64,000 nucleotides of DNA from Gordonia sp049847105 (GTDB taxonomy: Bacteria > Actinomycetota > Actinomycetes > Mycobacteriales > Mycobacteriaceae), in the NCBI RefSeq assembly GCF_049847105.1, contig NZ_JBNCNS010000004.1:434001-498000 (forward strand), written 5' to 3'. Positions 33,972 through 41,312 of the stretch are shown in pieces. The notes under the pieces are model-generated. The model made no database searches. It saw nothing but the letters and a program-made list of their open reading frames with translations, and was not told the origin of the DNA. The position numbers and the translations under genes are program-made. Each line of letters begins with the position of its first letter. Position 1 is the stretch's first letter.

Positions 33972-34931
33972 TCACTCGAAATAGCGACGGGGGACGTCGA
34001 CCAACATGGCGTCGATGTCCTTGTCACTCACCCCACGCTCACGCAGTGCCGGCAGCACGTCCTCACTGATGTGCCGGTAGTTCCATTTGGGCACGGCCTG
34101 GCGCTTGGCCTCGGGATCGAACCAGTCGATGAAGCAGGCGGCATCGTGGGCCAGTGCCATCCGATCGGCGTAACCCTTCTCGACGAGAGAGACCACGGTG
34201 TTGATCCGGTCGTCGAAAGGCAGCAGGACGTCGAGCCCGAATCGGTCCATCCCGAGGATCGACCCGGCGTCGGCGATCTTCATCAGGTAGTCGAGGTCGG
34301 TCGAGTCGCCCGAATGCCCGATCACCACCTTGCTCAGGTCGGCACCCTCCTCGGAGAGCACCTGCTGCGCAACGAGTCCGGATTGGGTGTGCGGGTTGGT
34401 GTGCACGGTGATCGGCGCTCCGGTCTGCGCGCTGGTCTGTCCGACCGCGCGCATCACCCGTTCCACGCCGGGCGTCAGGCCCTGCTCCTCGATTGCGCAC
34501 TTGAGGAACGCGGCCTTGACCCCGGTGTCGGCGATGCCCTCGGTCAGGTCCTTCGTGAAGAACGTGACCAGTGGTTCGGACACGTCGAACAGTAGGCCGG
34601 GGCCGGTGTAGTGGAACTGGAAGGGAATGTCGTTGTAGGTGTAGAGCCCGGTCGCGACGACGATCTTCAGATCGATCTGTTCGGCGATGCGCTGGATGCG
34701 CGGGATGTAGCGGCCCAGCCCGAGCACCGTCGGGTCCAGGATCGTGTCCATGCCGAGGCCTTTGAGTTCGCGGAGGTCGCGGACCGCCTCGGCGATCTTT
34801 TCTTCCTCGTCCCAGTCGTCTTGATAGTTCTGCCGGTACTCCTCGCCGAGGACGAAGACATGTTCGTGGACGAGAACGTTGCCCAGCTCGGCGGAGTCGA
34901 CGGGGCCGGTGACGGTGTTGACGGTGCTCAT
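33972..34931 (-). CDS. Phosphotriesterase-like lactonase family protein
   Basis: This 319-residue amidohydrolase has all binuclear metal ligands: HEH (H22, H24), the bridging lysine K144 (AAFLKCA), H177 (TVHTNPHT), H206 (VIGHSGD) and the Asp in LAHDAAC. The segments GLGRYIPRIQRIAEQ and VVATGLYTY match the PLL branch (mycobacterial Php, Rv0230c), whose members hydrolyse lactones with only side activity on organophosphates. In this cluster a gamma-lactone is a logical substrate. ATG 34931 was chosen over a longer artefactual upstream frame. Confidence 0.9.
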   Translation of the reverse strand: MSTVNTVTGPVDSAELGNVLVHEHVFVLGEEYRQNYQDDWDEEEKIAEAVRDLRELKGLGMDTILDPTVLGLGRYIPRIQRIAEQIDLKIVVATGLYTYNDIPFQFHYTGPGLLFDVSEPLVTFFTKDLTEGIADTGVKAAFLKCAIEEQGLTPGVERVMRAVGQTSAQTGAPITVHTNPHTQSGLVAQQVLSEEGADLSKVVIGHSGDSTDLDYLMKIADAGSILGMDRFGLDVLLPFDDRINTVVSLVEKGYADRMALAHDAACFIDWFDPEAKRQAVPKWNYRHISEDVLPALRERGVSDKDIDAMLVDVPRRYFE

Positions 34932-34989
34932 GTGTGTCCTTCGCGACGTGGGAACCAGGGTGTGGTCTGGATCACTCCGGGCGACTGTA

Positions 34990-35013
34990 TTTGAGGATGA
35001 GTTCAACTTCAAG
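34990..35013. promoter_or_regulatory. 24-bp operator-like element, copy 2
   Basis: Read on the minus strand it starts CTTGAAGTTG, followed by AAC-TCA-TCC-TCAAA. This has the same length and order as the element at 28476-28499 (CTTGAAGTTG-TGT-TCA-GGT-TCAAG). It lies 59 bases before the lactonase start. Confidence 0.5.
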
Positions 35014-35184
35014 ATGTACTGCTCCTCGAGGTGCGTGCGCCCGATCCCGTCGTCGGTCCTTCGAGACGGATGATCCCGCCGCCACATGTCATTCGGCCGG
35101 CGGAGCGGATCTCGCGGGTCGGTTACTCTCCACTGCGACGTTTCTTCGACCTGGGGGACGTTCTTCGACCAGGGGGGTGGGCCG

Positions 35185-35901
35185 GTGCGAGCATCGGTGC
35201 GGGTGATGACGAGTGCGATGGCCGCGATGGCGACCATCACGATGGTGGCCGGATGCGGGGGTGCCGGGTCCGACGCGGCGGCAGCCGACACGTCCCCGGC
35301 GGGATCCGATGTGACGGTCCCGCCAAAAGATCTGGTGCTCAGCGGTTCCGAACTGCCGCGCGGGTACCAGGAGATGCCCATCCCGGCGGACCAGATGCAG
35401 AAGTCCGCCGACGGCATGCTCGACGCCACCAGGGGCGCCGACATCAGCCCGGCCGCCTGCGCGCCGCCGAGCGCCATTCCGGACACGATGGACATGTCCG
35501 AGATGGGCATGCTGGTCGCGGCGCTCGGCTCGACGACCCTCGCGGAGGTCGTCACCGCTGACCATGGCGACATGACGGCCATCCGGAAGTCGACGACCGG
35601 CGACTGCGAAAAGGTCACCGCCGCCATCAAGAACGGTGACGCGGCGGGATCGTCGTCGACGATCGTGAACACCCCGATGGATGTGCCCGACTCCAGGGCC
35701 GACGATGTGTTCGCCGTCAAGCAGACGAGCACGTCGACGGTCAACGGTCGGGAGGTGACGGCGACCTCGTTGCTGGGGTGGGCGACGGTTGGTGGTTACT
35801 CGGTGGCGGTGACCTCGGGTGGTCTGCTCGGCGCCCCCGACGCCGTGGTCTTCAACACGACGCTGGTCAAGGCAATCGACAAGGTGGCCACCGCGGGCTG
35901 A
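35185..35901 (+). CDS. Putative lipoprotein, unknown function
   Basis: This 238-residue protein has the signal peptide MTSAMAAMATITMVAGC with lipobox VAGC, so it is probably anchored to the outer face of the membrane. The mature part begins with SDAAAADTSPAGSD and contains SGSELPRGYQEM and two cysteines (AACAPP, GDCEKV) that could form a disulfide. The pattern resembles mycobacterial DUF5642-like lipoproteins, a weak recollection. The start is GTG 35185 behind AGGGGGGT. The longer frame from 35086 has no signal logic. Confidence 0.7.
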   Translation: MRASVRVMTSAMAAMATITMVAGCGGAGSDAAAADTSPAGSDVTVPPKDLVLSGSELPRGYQEMPIPADQMQKSADGMLDATRGADISPAACAPPSAIPDTMDMSEMGMLVAALGSTTLAEVVTADHGDMTAIRKSTTGDCEKVTAAIKNGDAAGSSSTIVNTPMDVPDSRADDVFAVKQTSTSTVNGREVTATSLLGWATVGGYSVAVTSGGLLGAPDAVVFNTTLVKAIDKVATAG

Positions 35902-35949
35902 GGGCGTACCCGTCGCGCATCGCCCGAACGAGCAACTAGATTGCTTGCT

Positions 35950-36576
35950 GTGAGTGATGCCGACACACCGTTCGCACATCTCACCGGACTGGCCACCGCG
36001 CACGGTCCGGTGTCGCCGCACCGTCCCGACATCGCCGCTGCGCTCTGGTGGGAGTCCGAGCCGAACGGCAAGCTCGACCGGCTCATCGCCTACCTGCGCG
36101 ACGACGAGCTCCTCCTCGCGGCGCGCAACGCCTGGCTCCGCGGTGTCTGGGGGATCATGGCCGTCACCACGCGACGCGTGATCATGGTGAGTGTGCCGAC
36201 GGAGAGCCGGGAGGGCTACGCGTACGAGCTCCCCGTGGAGGCGGCCCTGGAGATGACCGACGGCGGCACCGACGACGGGTATCGCATCTTCTATCTGCAC
36301 GACTACGAGGCGACGACCAAGCTGTTCTTCACCAATGCGCTGGTCGGCGAGTCCTTGTACGACCGGCTCTACTGGTGCGTCTCGCGCACCATGCTCGACG
36401 ACCGCGGCGGCCGGCTCGAGCGCGCCGACGATCGCGGGGTGACCGACGATTTCGCCCGCTTCCGCAAACTCAAGGACGCATTCGACACCGGGGCCCTCGA
36501 TGACGATGCGCTACGGAACGCGACGTTGCGGCTCTTCCTCGGGCCAGAGGGGCATCCGCCGCCACGGACTGTCTGA
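35950..36576 (+). CDS. Uncharacterised PH-like domain protein
   Basis: This is a 208-residue soluble protein. The core YLRDDELLLAARNAWLRGVWGIMAVTTRRVIMVSV and the later EDYEATTKLFFTN-type strands resemble a bacterial PH-like fold. The C-terminus (FARFRKLKDAFDTGALDDDALRNATLRLF) resembles a SHOCT-type helical segment. The start is probably GTG 35950; TTG 35941 is possible. Its last 66 bases overlap the convergent DUF1266 gene. The function is unknown. Confidence 0.65.
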   Translation: MSDADTPFAHLTGLATAHGPVSPHRPDIAAALWWESEPNGKLDRLIAYLRDDELLLAARNAWLRGVWGIMAVTTRRVIMVSVPTESREGYAYELPVEAALEMTDGGTDDGYRIFYLHDYEATTKLFFTNALVGESLYDRLYWCVSRTMLDDRGGRLERADDRGVTDDFARFRKLKDAFDTGALDDDALRNATLRLFLGPEGHPPPRTV

Positions 36577-37320
36577 CCGGACCAGCAGGGCATTGACCCA
36601 GTTGCCGGCAACCTGTGCCGCGTCGCCTGCTTTGCCGATGTCGGTGAGTGCACTCCAGTAGGCGCGCCCGATCACCACGCCGTGCGCGAACTGCCGCCAA
36701 TTGGCGTAGTAACTCCGGGCCGAGTCCAGCGCGGCGAACAGCATCGGCCAGCACTCGTCGACCTCGAGGTAACCCGAGCTCAGGCAGGTCCGCACCACAA
36801 AAGGCAGTCGACCGAGGTCCCAGGCGCGGATGTGGGTGGGAAAGTGTCTGTCGGAGACCGTGTTCCGGAGCAGCCTCGCGGTGCGCAGGTTGTAGAGGGC
36901 GTTGTAGTGGCCGATCCAGTGGCCGGGTGACTCGCCGCGGGCGGCCGCCCGCGCTGCGAGGAACTCTCGGTGGACCTCCGGGTCGTGACCTGGCGTCCTG
37001 TTCGTCGCCTCTGCCACCAGCGGTGCGATCACCTCGAACGTCGAACTGTGCATGCCGTCGAGCAGCAGGCCGACGGTCTTCCTGGCCGAGACGTCGTCGG
37101 TGATACCCCACCAGTCGCGCATGCGGGTGCGCAGTAACTCCGGGTCGTCGTCGAGAGCGATGGTGTCGCATGCGTACTGATTGGAGATCCACATGTGGGC
37201 GCCGACATTCAGCGCGGCCTGTGGTCGTTCGGGGAGTGGTGCGTCGCCGTGCCAGATGAACGGCCTCCCCAACGACGACCTCTCCCCGGAGGGGAACGGT
37301 GTTATCGGCGAGATGGACAC
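36511..37320 (-). CDS. DUF1266 domain protein
   Basis: This protein of about 269 residues shows the DUF1266 pattern: LLRTRMRDWWGITDDVSARKTVGLLLDGMHSSTFE, AWDLGRLPFVVRTCLSSGYLEVDECWPMLFAAL and FAHGVVIGRAYWS. That set of helices is found in many bacterial proteins of unknown role, often near membrane or Smi1-like genes. GTG 37320 was chosen because the frame further upstream only translates a 21-bp tandem repeat (GHDRRET units) and looks artefactual. The 3' end overlaps the convergent gene by 66 bases. Confidence 0.78.
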   Translation of the reverse strand: MSISPITPFPSGERSSLGRPFIWHGDAPLPERPQAALNVGAHMWISNQYACDTIALDDDPELLRTRMRDWWGITDDVSARKTVGLLLDGMHSSTFEVIAPLVAEATNRTPGHDPEVHREFLAARAAARGESPGHWIGHYNALYNLRTARLLRNTVSDRHFPTHIRAWDLGRLPFVVRTCLSSGYLEVDECWPMLFAALDSARSYYANWRQFAHGVVIGRAYWSALTDIGKAGDAAQVAGNWVNALLVRSDSPWRRMPLWPEEEPQRRVP

Positions 37321-37400
37321 ATCGATGAGGGTAGCGGCAGCGCCGTCCGGCAGACCCGCCCGGACGTCCCGTCTCGCCAGCCGTGGGCACCATCTCCGCC

Positions 37401-37484
37401 GATCGTGCCCAGTTTCTCGTCGATCGTGCCCAGTTTCTCGTCGATCGTGCCCAGTTTCTCGTCGATCGTGCCCAGTAACCGTCG
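37401..37484. repeat. 21-bp tandem array, unit GATCGTGCCCAGTTTCTCGT-C
   Basis: Three perfect units begin at 37401, 37422 and 37443, and a diverged fourth at 37464. The array sits in the 297-base gap between the divergent DUF1266 and FAD oxidoreductase genes. Because 21 is a multiple of three, an upstream frame on the minus strand stays open through it. Confidence 0.9.
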
Positions 37485-37617
37485 TGGTGAGAGCGAGCGC
37501 CGGCGTTGACGCGTGCTCTGACCTGACAGATGCTGGGTCTATGGCCGACATGACGACGAGATCCGACGCTCACGCCGACCAGGACAAGGCTTCCGACTCT
37601 CGGAATCGGGCGCGGCG

Positions 37618-39039
37618 ATGACCACTGCAGTCGTTGTCGGGGCCGGGCCCAACGGGCTCGCCGCAGGCTTGCATCTCGCGCGGAACGGCGTCGACGTGCA
37701 GGTTCTGGAAGCATCGGACACGGTGGGCGGGGGAGCGCGGTCGGGCGAGCTCACCATCCCCGGCGTCATCCACGACTATTGCTCGGCGTTTCACCCGCTC
37801 GGGGTCGGGTCGCCGTTCTGGGCGGAAGTGGGTCTCGAGAAGTACGGGCTGACCTGGAAGTGGCCCGAGATCGACTGCGCGCACCCGCTCGATTCGGGAG
37901 ATGCAGGCCTGCTGTATCAGTCGATCGAAGCCACCGCGGCCGGACTCGGTGAGGACGGACGGCGGTGGCAGCTGGCGTTCGGAGATCTCGCCCGGAACTT
38001 CGACGACCTCGGGCACGATCTCCTCCGGCCCATCGTCAACGTTCCCGCGCACCCGCTCAGGCTCGCCGCCTTCGGTCCGCGCGCGCTCTTGCCGGCCACG
38101 GTGTTGGCCCGCTGGTTTCGTACCGAACGTGGACGTGCCCTCTACGGGGGCATCTCCGCCCATCTGTTCTCGCGCCTCGACCGCCCGCTGACCGCCGCCC
38201 TCGGCCTGATGATCGCCGCGAGTGGTCATCGCTACGGGTGGCCGGTCGCCGAAGGTGGCTCGGGAGCGATCACCGCCGCCGCGGCCGCGGCGCTGACCGA
38301 TGCCGGCGGCAAGATCGAGACCGGGGTGCGGGTGAGCTCTCGCGCCGACATTCCCGATGCGGACCTCGTCCTGTTGGATCTCTCCCCGGCCCAGGCGCTC
38401 GCGATCTACGGCGACGAGATGCCCGCCCGGATCACGCGGGCCTATCAGCGGTATCGCGTGGGTGCCTCGGCATTCAAGGTCGACTTCGCGATCGAGGGCG
38501 ACATCCCATGGAGCAACCCTGACTGTGTCCGCGCCGGAACCGTCCACCTGGGTGGGGACTTCGACGAGGTCCGCGACACCGAACGCCGTCGGGCAGACGG
38601 TGTGATGGTCGACCGCCCCTTCGTGCTGCTCGGTCAGCAGTACGTCGCGGACCCCAGTCGGAGCAACGGAACCGTCAATCCGATCTACGCCTACGCTCAC
38701 GTGCCCCGCGGTTACGACGGTGATGCCACCGAGGCGGTGACCGCGCAGATCGAGCGATTCGCCCCCGGCTTCCGGGAGCGAATCATCGCCACCGCAAGCG
38801 CCGGCACCGAGCAATTACATTCGTACAACCCCAATTTCGCGGCCGGCGACATCATCGGTGGTGCCAATGACGGACTGCAGATGGTGGTGCGCCCGAGGCT
38901 CGCTGTCGATCCATATGCCGTCGGGGTCGACGGGGTGTTCCTGTGCTCGCAGTCGACGCCGCCGGGAGCGGGCATCCACGGATTGTGCGGATACCACGCG
39001 GCTTCGTCGGCGCTGAGGTCGCTACCGCGGCGATCCTGA
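37618..39039 (+). CDS. Phytoene dehydrogenase-like FAD oxidoreductase
   Basis: This 473-residue flavoprotein starts with the dinucleotide motif VVVGAGPNGLAAGLHLARNG and an acidic residue at the end of the second strand (LEASDTVGGGARS). The C-terminus has GVFLCSQSTPPGAGIHGLCGYHAA, the FAD-closing motif of the CrtI/NPDO family. It probably acts on a hydrophobic substrate. The start is ATG 37618. There are no carotenoid genes nearby, so the specific substrate is unknown. Confidence 0.85.
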   Translation: MTTAVVVGAGPNGLAAGLHLARNGVDVQVLEASDTVGGGARSGELTIPGVIHDYCSAFHPLGVGSPFWAEVGLEKYGLTWKWPEIDCAHPLDSGDAGLLYQSIEATAAGLGEDGRRWQLAFGDLARNFDDLGHDLLRPIVNVPAHPLRLAAFGPRALLPATVLARWFRTERGRALYGGISAHLFSRLDRPLTAALGLMIAASGHRYGWPVAEGGSGAITAAAAAALTDAGGKIETGVRVSSRADIPDADLVLLDLSPAQALAIYGDEMPARITRAYQRYRVGASAFKVDFAIEGDIPWSNPDCVRAGTVHLGGDFDEVRDTERRRADGVMVDRPFVLLGQQYVADPSRSNGTVNPIYAYAHVPRGYDGDATEAVTAQIERFAPGFRERIIATASAGTEQLHSYNPNFAAGDIIGGANDGLQMVVRPRLAVDPYAVGVDGVFLCSQSTPPGAGIHGLCGYHAASSALRSLPRRS

Positions 39040-39052
39040 CGACCCGAACCCC

Positions 39053-39131
39053 GCCGACGGCAACCCGAATCCCGCCGACAGCAACCCGAATCGCGCCGAC
39101 AGCAACCCGCATCCCGCCGACAGCAACCATG
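39053..39131. repeat. 21-bp tandem array, second locus of the GCCGACAGCAACC unit
   Basis: Units start at 39053, 39074 and 39095, with a partial one at 39116. The consensus GCCGACAGCAACCCGAATCC differs by a few bases from the array at 32325. It lies after the FAD oxidoreductase stop and before the histidine phosphatase gene. Confidence 0.9.
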
Positions 39132-39200
39132 TCCTCCGAGCAGGCCGGCCTTCCCAGCCCCGCCGGCCTGCCGCGATGGCCCATACGGTGAACTGAACAG

Positions 39201-39830
39201 ATGGAACTCCTGCTCATCCGCCACGCCCAGCCGTTCCGGCTGAACGATCCGATCGGTGCTGACCCGGACCTGACCCCCGAGGGCGAGGAGCAGGCCAAGC
39301 GGCTCGCCGCGGCGCTGGCCGACGACCGGTATGGCAAGGTCGACCGGCTGGTCAGCAGCCCCATGCGTCGCGCTGCGCAGACCGCGGGTTTTGCGCGCGA
39401 AGCGCTGTCCCTGGACGTGGCCACCGATCAGCGGCTCGTCGAACTCGACCACGGTTGGACCACCTACGGCGCCGTGGATGCCTACACCGACCGCAGTCTG
39501 CTGCTGAAGGACATGAACGGTGGACGACTCGGGGAGAACACCTTCGATCCCGAGGTGTTCCGCGAGCGCGTGGTCGCCGGGATCGAGGAGGTGGCCGCAC
39601 CCGCCGACGTCGGGGTGGTCGCGATCGTCTGTCACGGTGGGGTCATCAACGCGTACCTGTCGCACGTGATCGGCACTGCGAGCATGTTCTTCGTCGAGCC
39701 GTACTACACGTCGGTGACCCGAGTGCTCGCTCTCGAAGGCGGCCATCGACAGGTGTTGTCGGTCAACGAGATCGACCACCTACGAGTGAGACTCGACGGC
39801 TGGCCGCCGGTCATTGCGCCCCGGCCGTGA
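39201..39830 (+). CDS. Histidine phosphatase (phosphoglycerate mutase-like)
   Basis: This 209-residue protein has the RH motif LLIRHAQ (R7, H8) with His8 as phospho-acceptor. SSPMRRAAQTA supplies the phosphate-pocket arginine, an acidic pair lies in LVELDHG, and the second His is in VCHGG. It could be a phosphatase rather than a mutase; the substrate is unknown. The start is ATG 39201. Confidence 0.88.
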   Translation: MELLLIRHAQPFRLNDPIGADPDLTPEGEEQAKRLAAALADDRYGKVDRLVSSPMRRAAQTAGFAREALSLDVATDQRLVELDHGWTTYGAVDAYTDRSLLLKDMNGGRLGENTFDPEVFRERVVAGIEEVAAPADVGVVAIVCHGGVINAYLSHVIGTASMFFVEPYYTSVTRVLALEGGHRQVLSVNEIDHLRVRLDGWPPVIAPRP

Positions 39831-39961
39831 TCGTCAACCAGATGGTGCGCGACAACGCCGCCACCAACCGGTCATCCGACGACTCCCGCGGATGCAGGAT
39901 GTGCTGGGTGACGGTCCGCTCGACCATCCAGGTCACAGCCGCCACGGCCTCCGACGTCATG
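39811..39961 (-). pseudogene. C-terminal remnant of a TetR-family regulator
   Basis: From about 39961 the minus frame reads MTSEAVAAVTWMVERTVTQHILHPRESSDDRLVAALSRTIW. This resembles the last two helices of TetR ligand domains (TWMVERN...LVAALTEAW). No helix-turn-helix part is present upstream, and the 3' end overlaps the phosphatase gene by 20 bases. It is probably a decayed fragment; the assignment is tentative. Confidence 0.4.
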
Positions 39962-40069
39962 GAGAAGCGCAGATTCCTCCGATCAGCGGTCGGTGACACC
40001 CACCCAGGAACCTCCCAGCCGGCGTCGAGGATCCCACAAGTCGCGTAGCGCAATCTCAATGGTGTCAAC

Positions 40070-40088
40070 GAGATCCGCACCGGATCTC
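40070..40088 (+). promoter_or_regulatory. Leader hairpin of tiny gene A
   Basis: GAGATCCG-CAC-CGGATCTC is a perfect 8-bp stem with a 3-base loop, ending 20 bases before the ATG of the tiny gene. Hairpins at the same distance precede copies B and C. Confidence 0.6.
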
Positions 40089-40108
40089 ACCATCGAGAAA
40101 GGCCGACG

Positions 40109-40231
40109 ATGCCCACTCCGAAGCAGAACAACAACAACACCCGCCGCGCCCCGCAGGCCCCCGCGCGGCGTCGCCGGCGGGTCCGCCACTTCGACCAGCG
40201 CTCGCGTCGCTGGCTCTGGGTCTGGCAGTGA
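40109..40231 (+). CDS. Tiny Arg/Trp-rich protein A (FDQR-WVWQ family)
   Basis: This 40-residue protein starts MPTPKQNNNN, runs through an Arg block and ends FDQRSRRWLWVWQ. GAAAGG lies nine bases before the ATG. A paralogue of 37 residues at 48589-48702 shares MPTP, the Arg block, RV-R-x-FDQR-x-RRW-x-WVWQ and the stop context. The calculated charge is strongly positive, so it may bind nucleic acid or ribosomal RNA (inference). A terminator follows at 40259-40290. I do not recognise a named family. Confidence 0.75.
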   Translation: MPTPKQNNNNTRRAPQAPARRRRRVRHFDQRSRRWLWVWQ

Positions 40232-40258
40232 GCTGACCGGCCTTCGCCGTTCTACCAC

Positions 40259-40290
40259 AACCCCGCCGTGGCAGATGCCGCGGCGGGGTT
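40259..40290 (+). terminator. Terminator of tiny gene A
   Basis: AACCCCGCCG (40259-40268) and CGGCGGGGTT (40281-40290) form a perfect 10-bp stem with a 12-base loop, 27 bases after the stop codon. Confidence 0.75.
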
Positions 40291-40440
40291 GCTGTGTGTT
40301 GGTCGCCGAGCGGGCACAGATCCCCGCCGAGCGGGCGCACGATCTCTTCATCAGAACGCGATTGCCCCACCCCTGACATGAGCATCACCCCTCAGCTCCG
40401 TCGGCCGCACTATGCGGTCAACAGACCTGTGGGGTGATGC

Positions 40441-40875
40441 TCATGTCACGTCACCGTCGAGCGTGGTGAGGATGTCGCGCAGGGCCCGCTGCTGCTCGAC
40501 GTCGAGTCTGCCGATGAGGTGCCGTTCGACGGCGTCGTGAAGTGCACGTTGTTTGTCGACCATGAGGTCCTCGCCCGCCGGCGCGAGCGACACCTCGACG
40601 CCGTTGCGTAGCCGCTCACGGGTGAGAAAACCACGCTTCTCCATACGCGTGAGGAGATGCGAGAGTCGGCTGCGGTCCCACCCGGTCGACGTGACGAGCG
40701 CATTCTGCCTCGCCGTCCCGCCTGCCTTGTTGAGGTGCACGAGCACCGTCAGTTCGGGTTCGGAGACCGAGTTCGCGGCCGTGACATCGTCGATCACGGC
40801 TGTGCGGATCACCTCGCTGGTCCGCTTCCAGAGGAGCCACAGCGCGACACCGGACTCGTCCCCATCTGTTGACAT
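40441..40875 (-). CDS. MarR-family regulator
   Basis: This 144-residue winged-helix protein has LTVLVHLNKAGGTARQNALVTSTGWDRSRLSHLLTRMEKRGFLTRERLRNGVEVSLAPAG, which covers the DNA-binding helices and wing. The start is ATG 40875. It is divergent from the DUF2316 and aldo/keto reductase genes, with an 81-base gap holding TGTTGACAT elements. It probably represses both directions. Confidence 0.9.
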   Translation of the reverse strand: MSTDGDESGVALWLLWKRTSEVIRTAVIDDVTAANSVSEPELTVLVHLNKAGGTARQNALVTSTGWDRSRLSHLLTRMEKRGFLTRERLRNGVEVSLAPAGEDLMVDKQRALHDAVERHLIGRLDVEQQRALRDILTTLDGDVT

Positions 40876-40910
40876 TTCTACACCTCGCTTCTACTGTTGA
40901 CATTACAACA
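40867..40910. promoter_or_regulatory. Candidate MarR operator elements
   Basis: TGTTGACATTACAACA (40895-40910) is an inverted repeat with 5-bp arms and a 6-base centre. A second half-site TGTTGACATT starts at 40867 and overlaps the marR start codon. Spacing between TGTTGACAT copies is 28 bases. Confidence 0.5.
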
Positions 40911-40956
40911 CCCGCAATCGCCGCGCCAGATCAAGGCGCGCGGGAAGAAGGAACAC

Positions 40957-41268
40957 ATGTCACTCAACGAGGCAGAACGGCGACGCACCAGCGAGGAACT
41001 GCGGCGCAACGCCGAACTCACCGGTCTGACCCACGCCGCGATGGCAGCCGACCTCGGGTTCACGTCGGATCACCTGCACGGACTACTGGAGCTGTCCGGA
41101 TCTCAGAATCCGGTCGACGTCTGGATGGTCCGGGACTACCTCGAGCAGGCCGTCCGCGACGCCGGGCGGGAGCCCGAGTCGTTCACCGTGCTCACGCCCC
41201 AGAGTCGGCGCATGGCGCGAATGTGGTTCCGGCTCCGACCGGCTCCGCGGCATGTCTTCGCCGCCTGA
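40957..41268 (+). CDS. DUF2316 family protein
   Basis: This 103-residue protein begins MSLNEAERRRTSEEL. A helix-turn-helix-like region follows (LTHAAMAADLGFTSDHLHGLLELSG), then QNPVDVWMVRDYLEQAVRDAG and a closing FTVLTPQSRRMARMWF. This matches the DUF2316 family, usually next to MarR regulators and oxidoreductases. ATG 40957 has AAGAAGGAA upstream. Its helix-turn-helix suggests a regulatory role; that is not established. Confidence 0.82.
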   Translation: MSLNEAERRRTSEELRRNAELTGLTHAAMAADLGFTSDHLHGLLELSGSQNPVDVWMVRDYLEQAVRDAGREPESFTVLTPQSRRMARMWFRLRPAPRHVFAA

Positions 41269-41312
41269 TCCACCGAACTCCCATCCATCCAGCAACCGAA
41301 TCGAGGACTCTG

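Noticed and set aside
33972..34931. Organophosphate-degrading phosphotriesterase
   Set aside because: The sequence belongs to the PLL lactonase branch, for which phosphotriesterase activity is at most a side activity.
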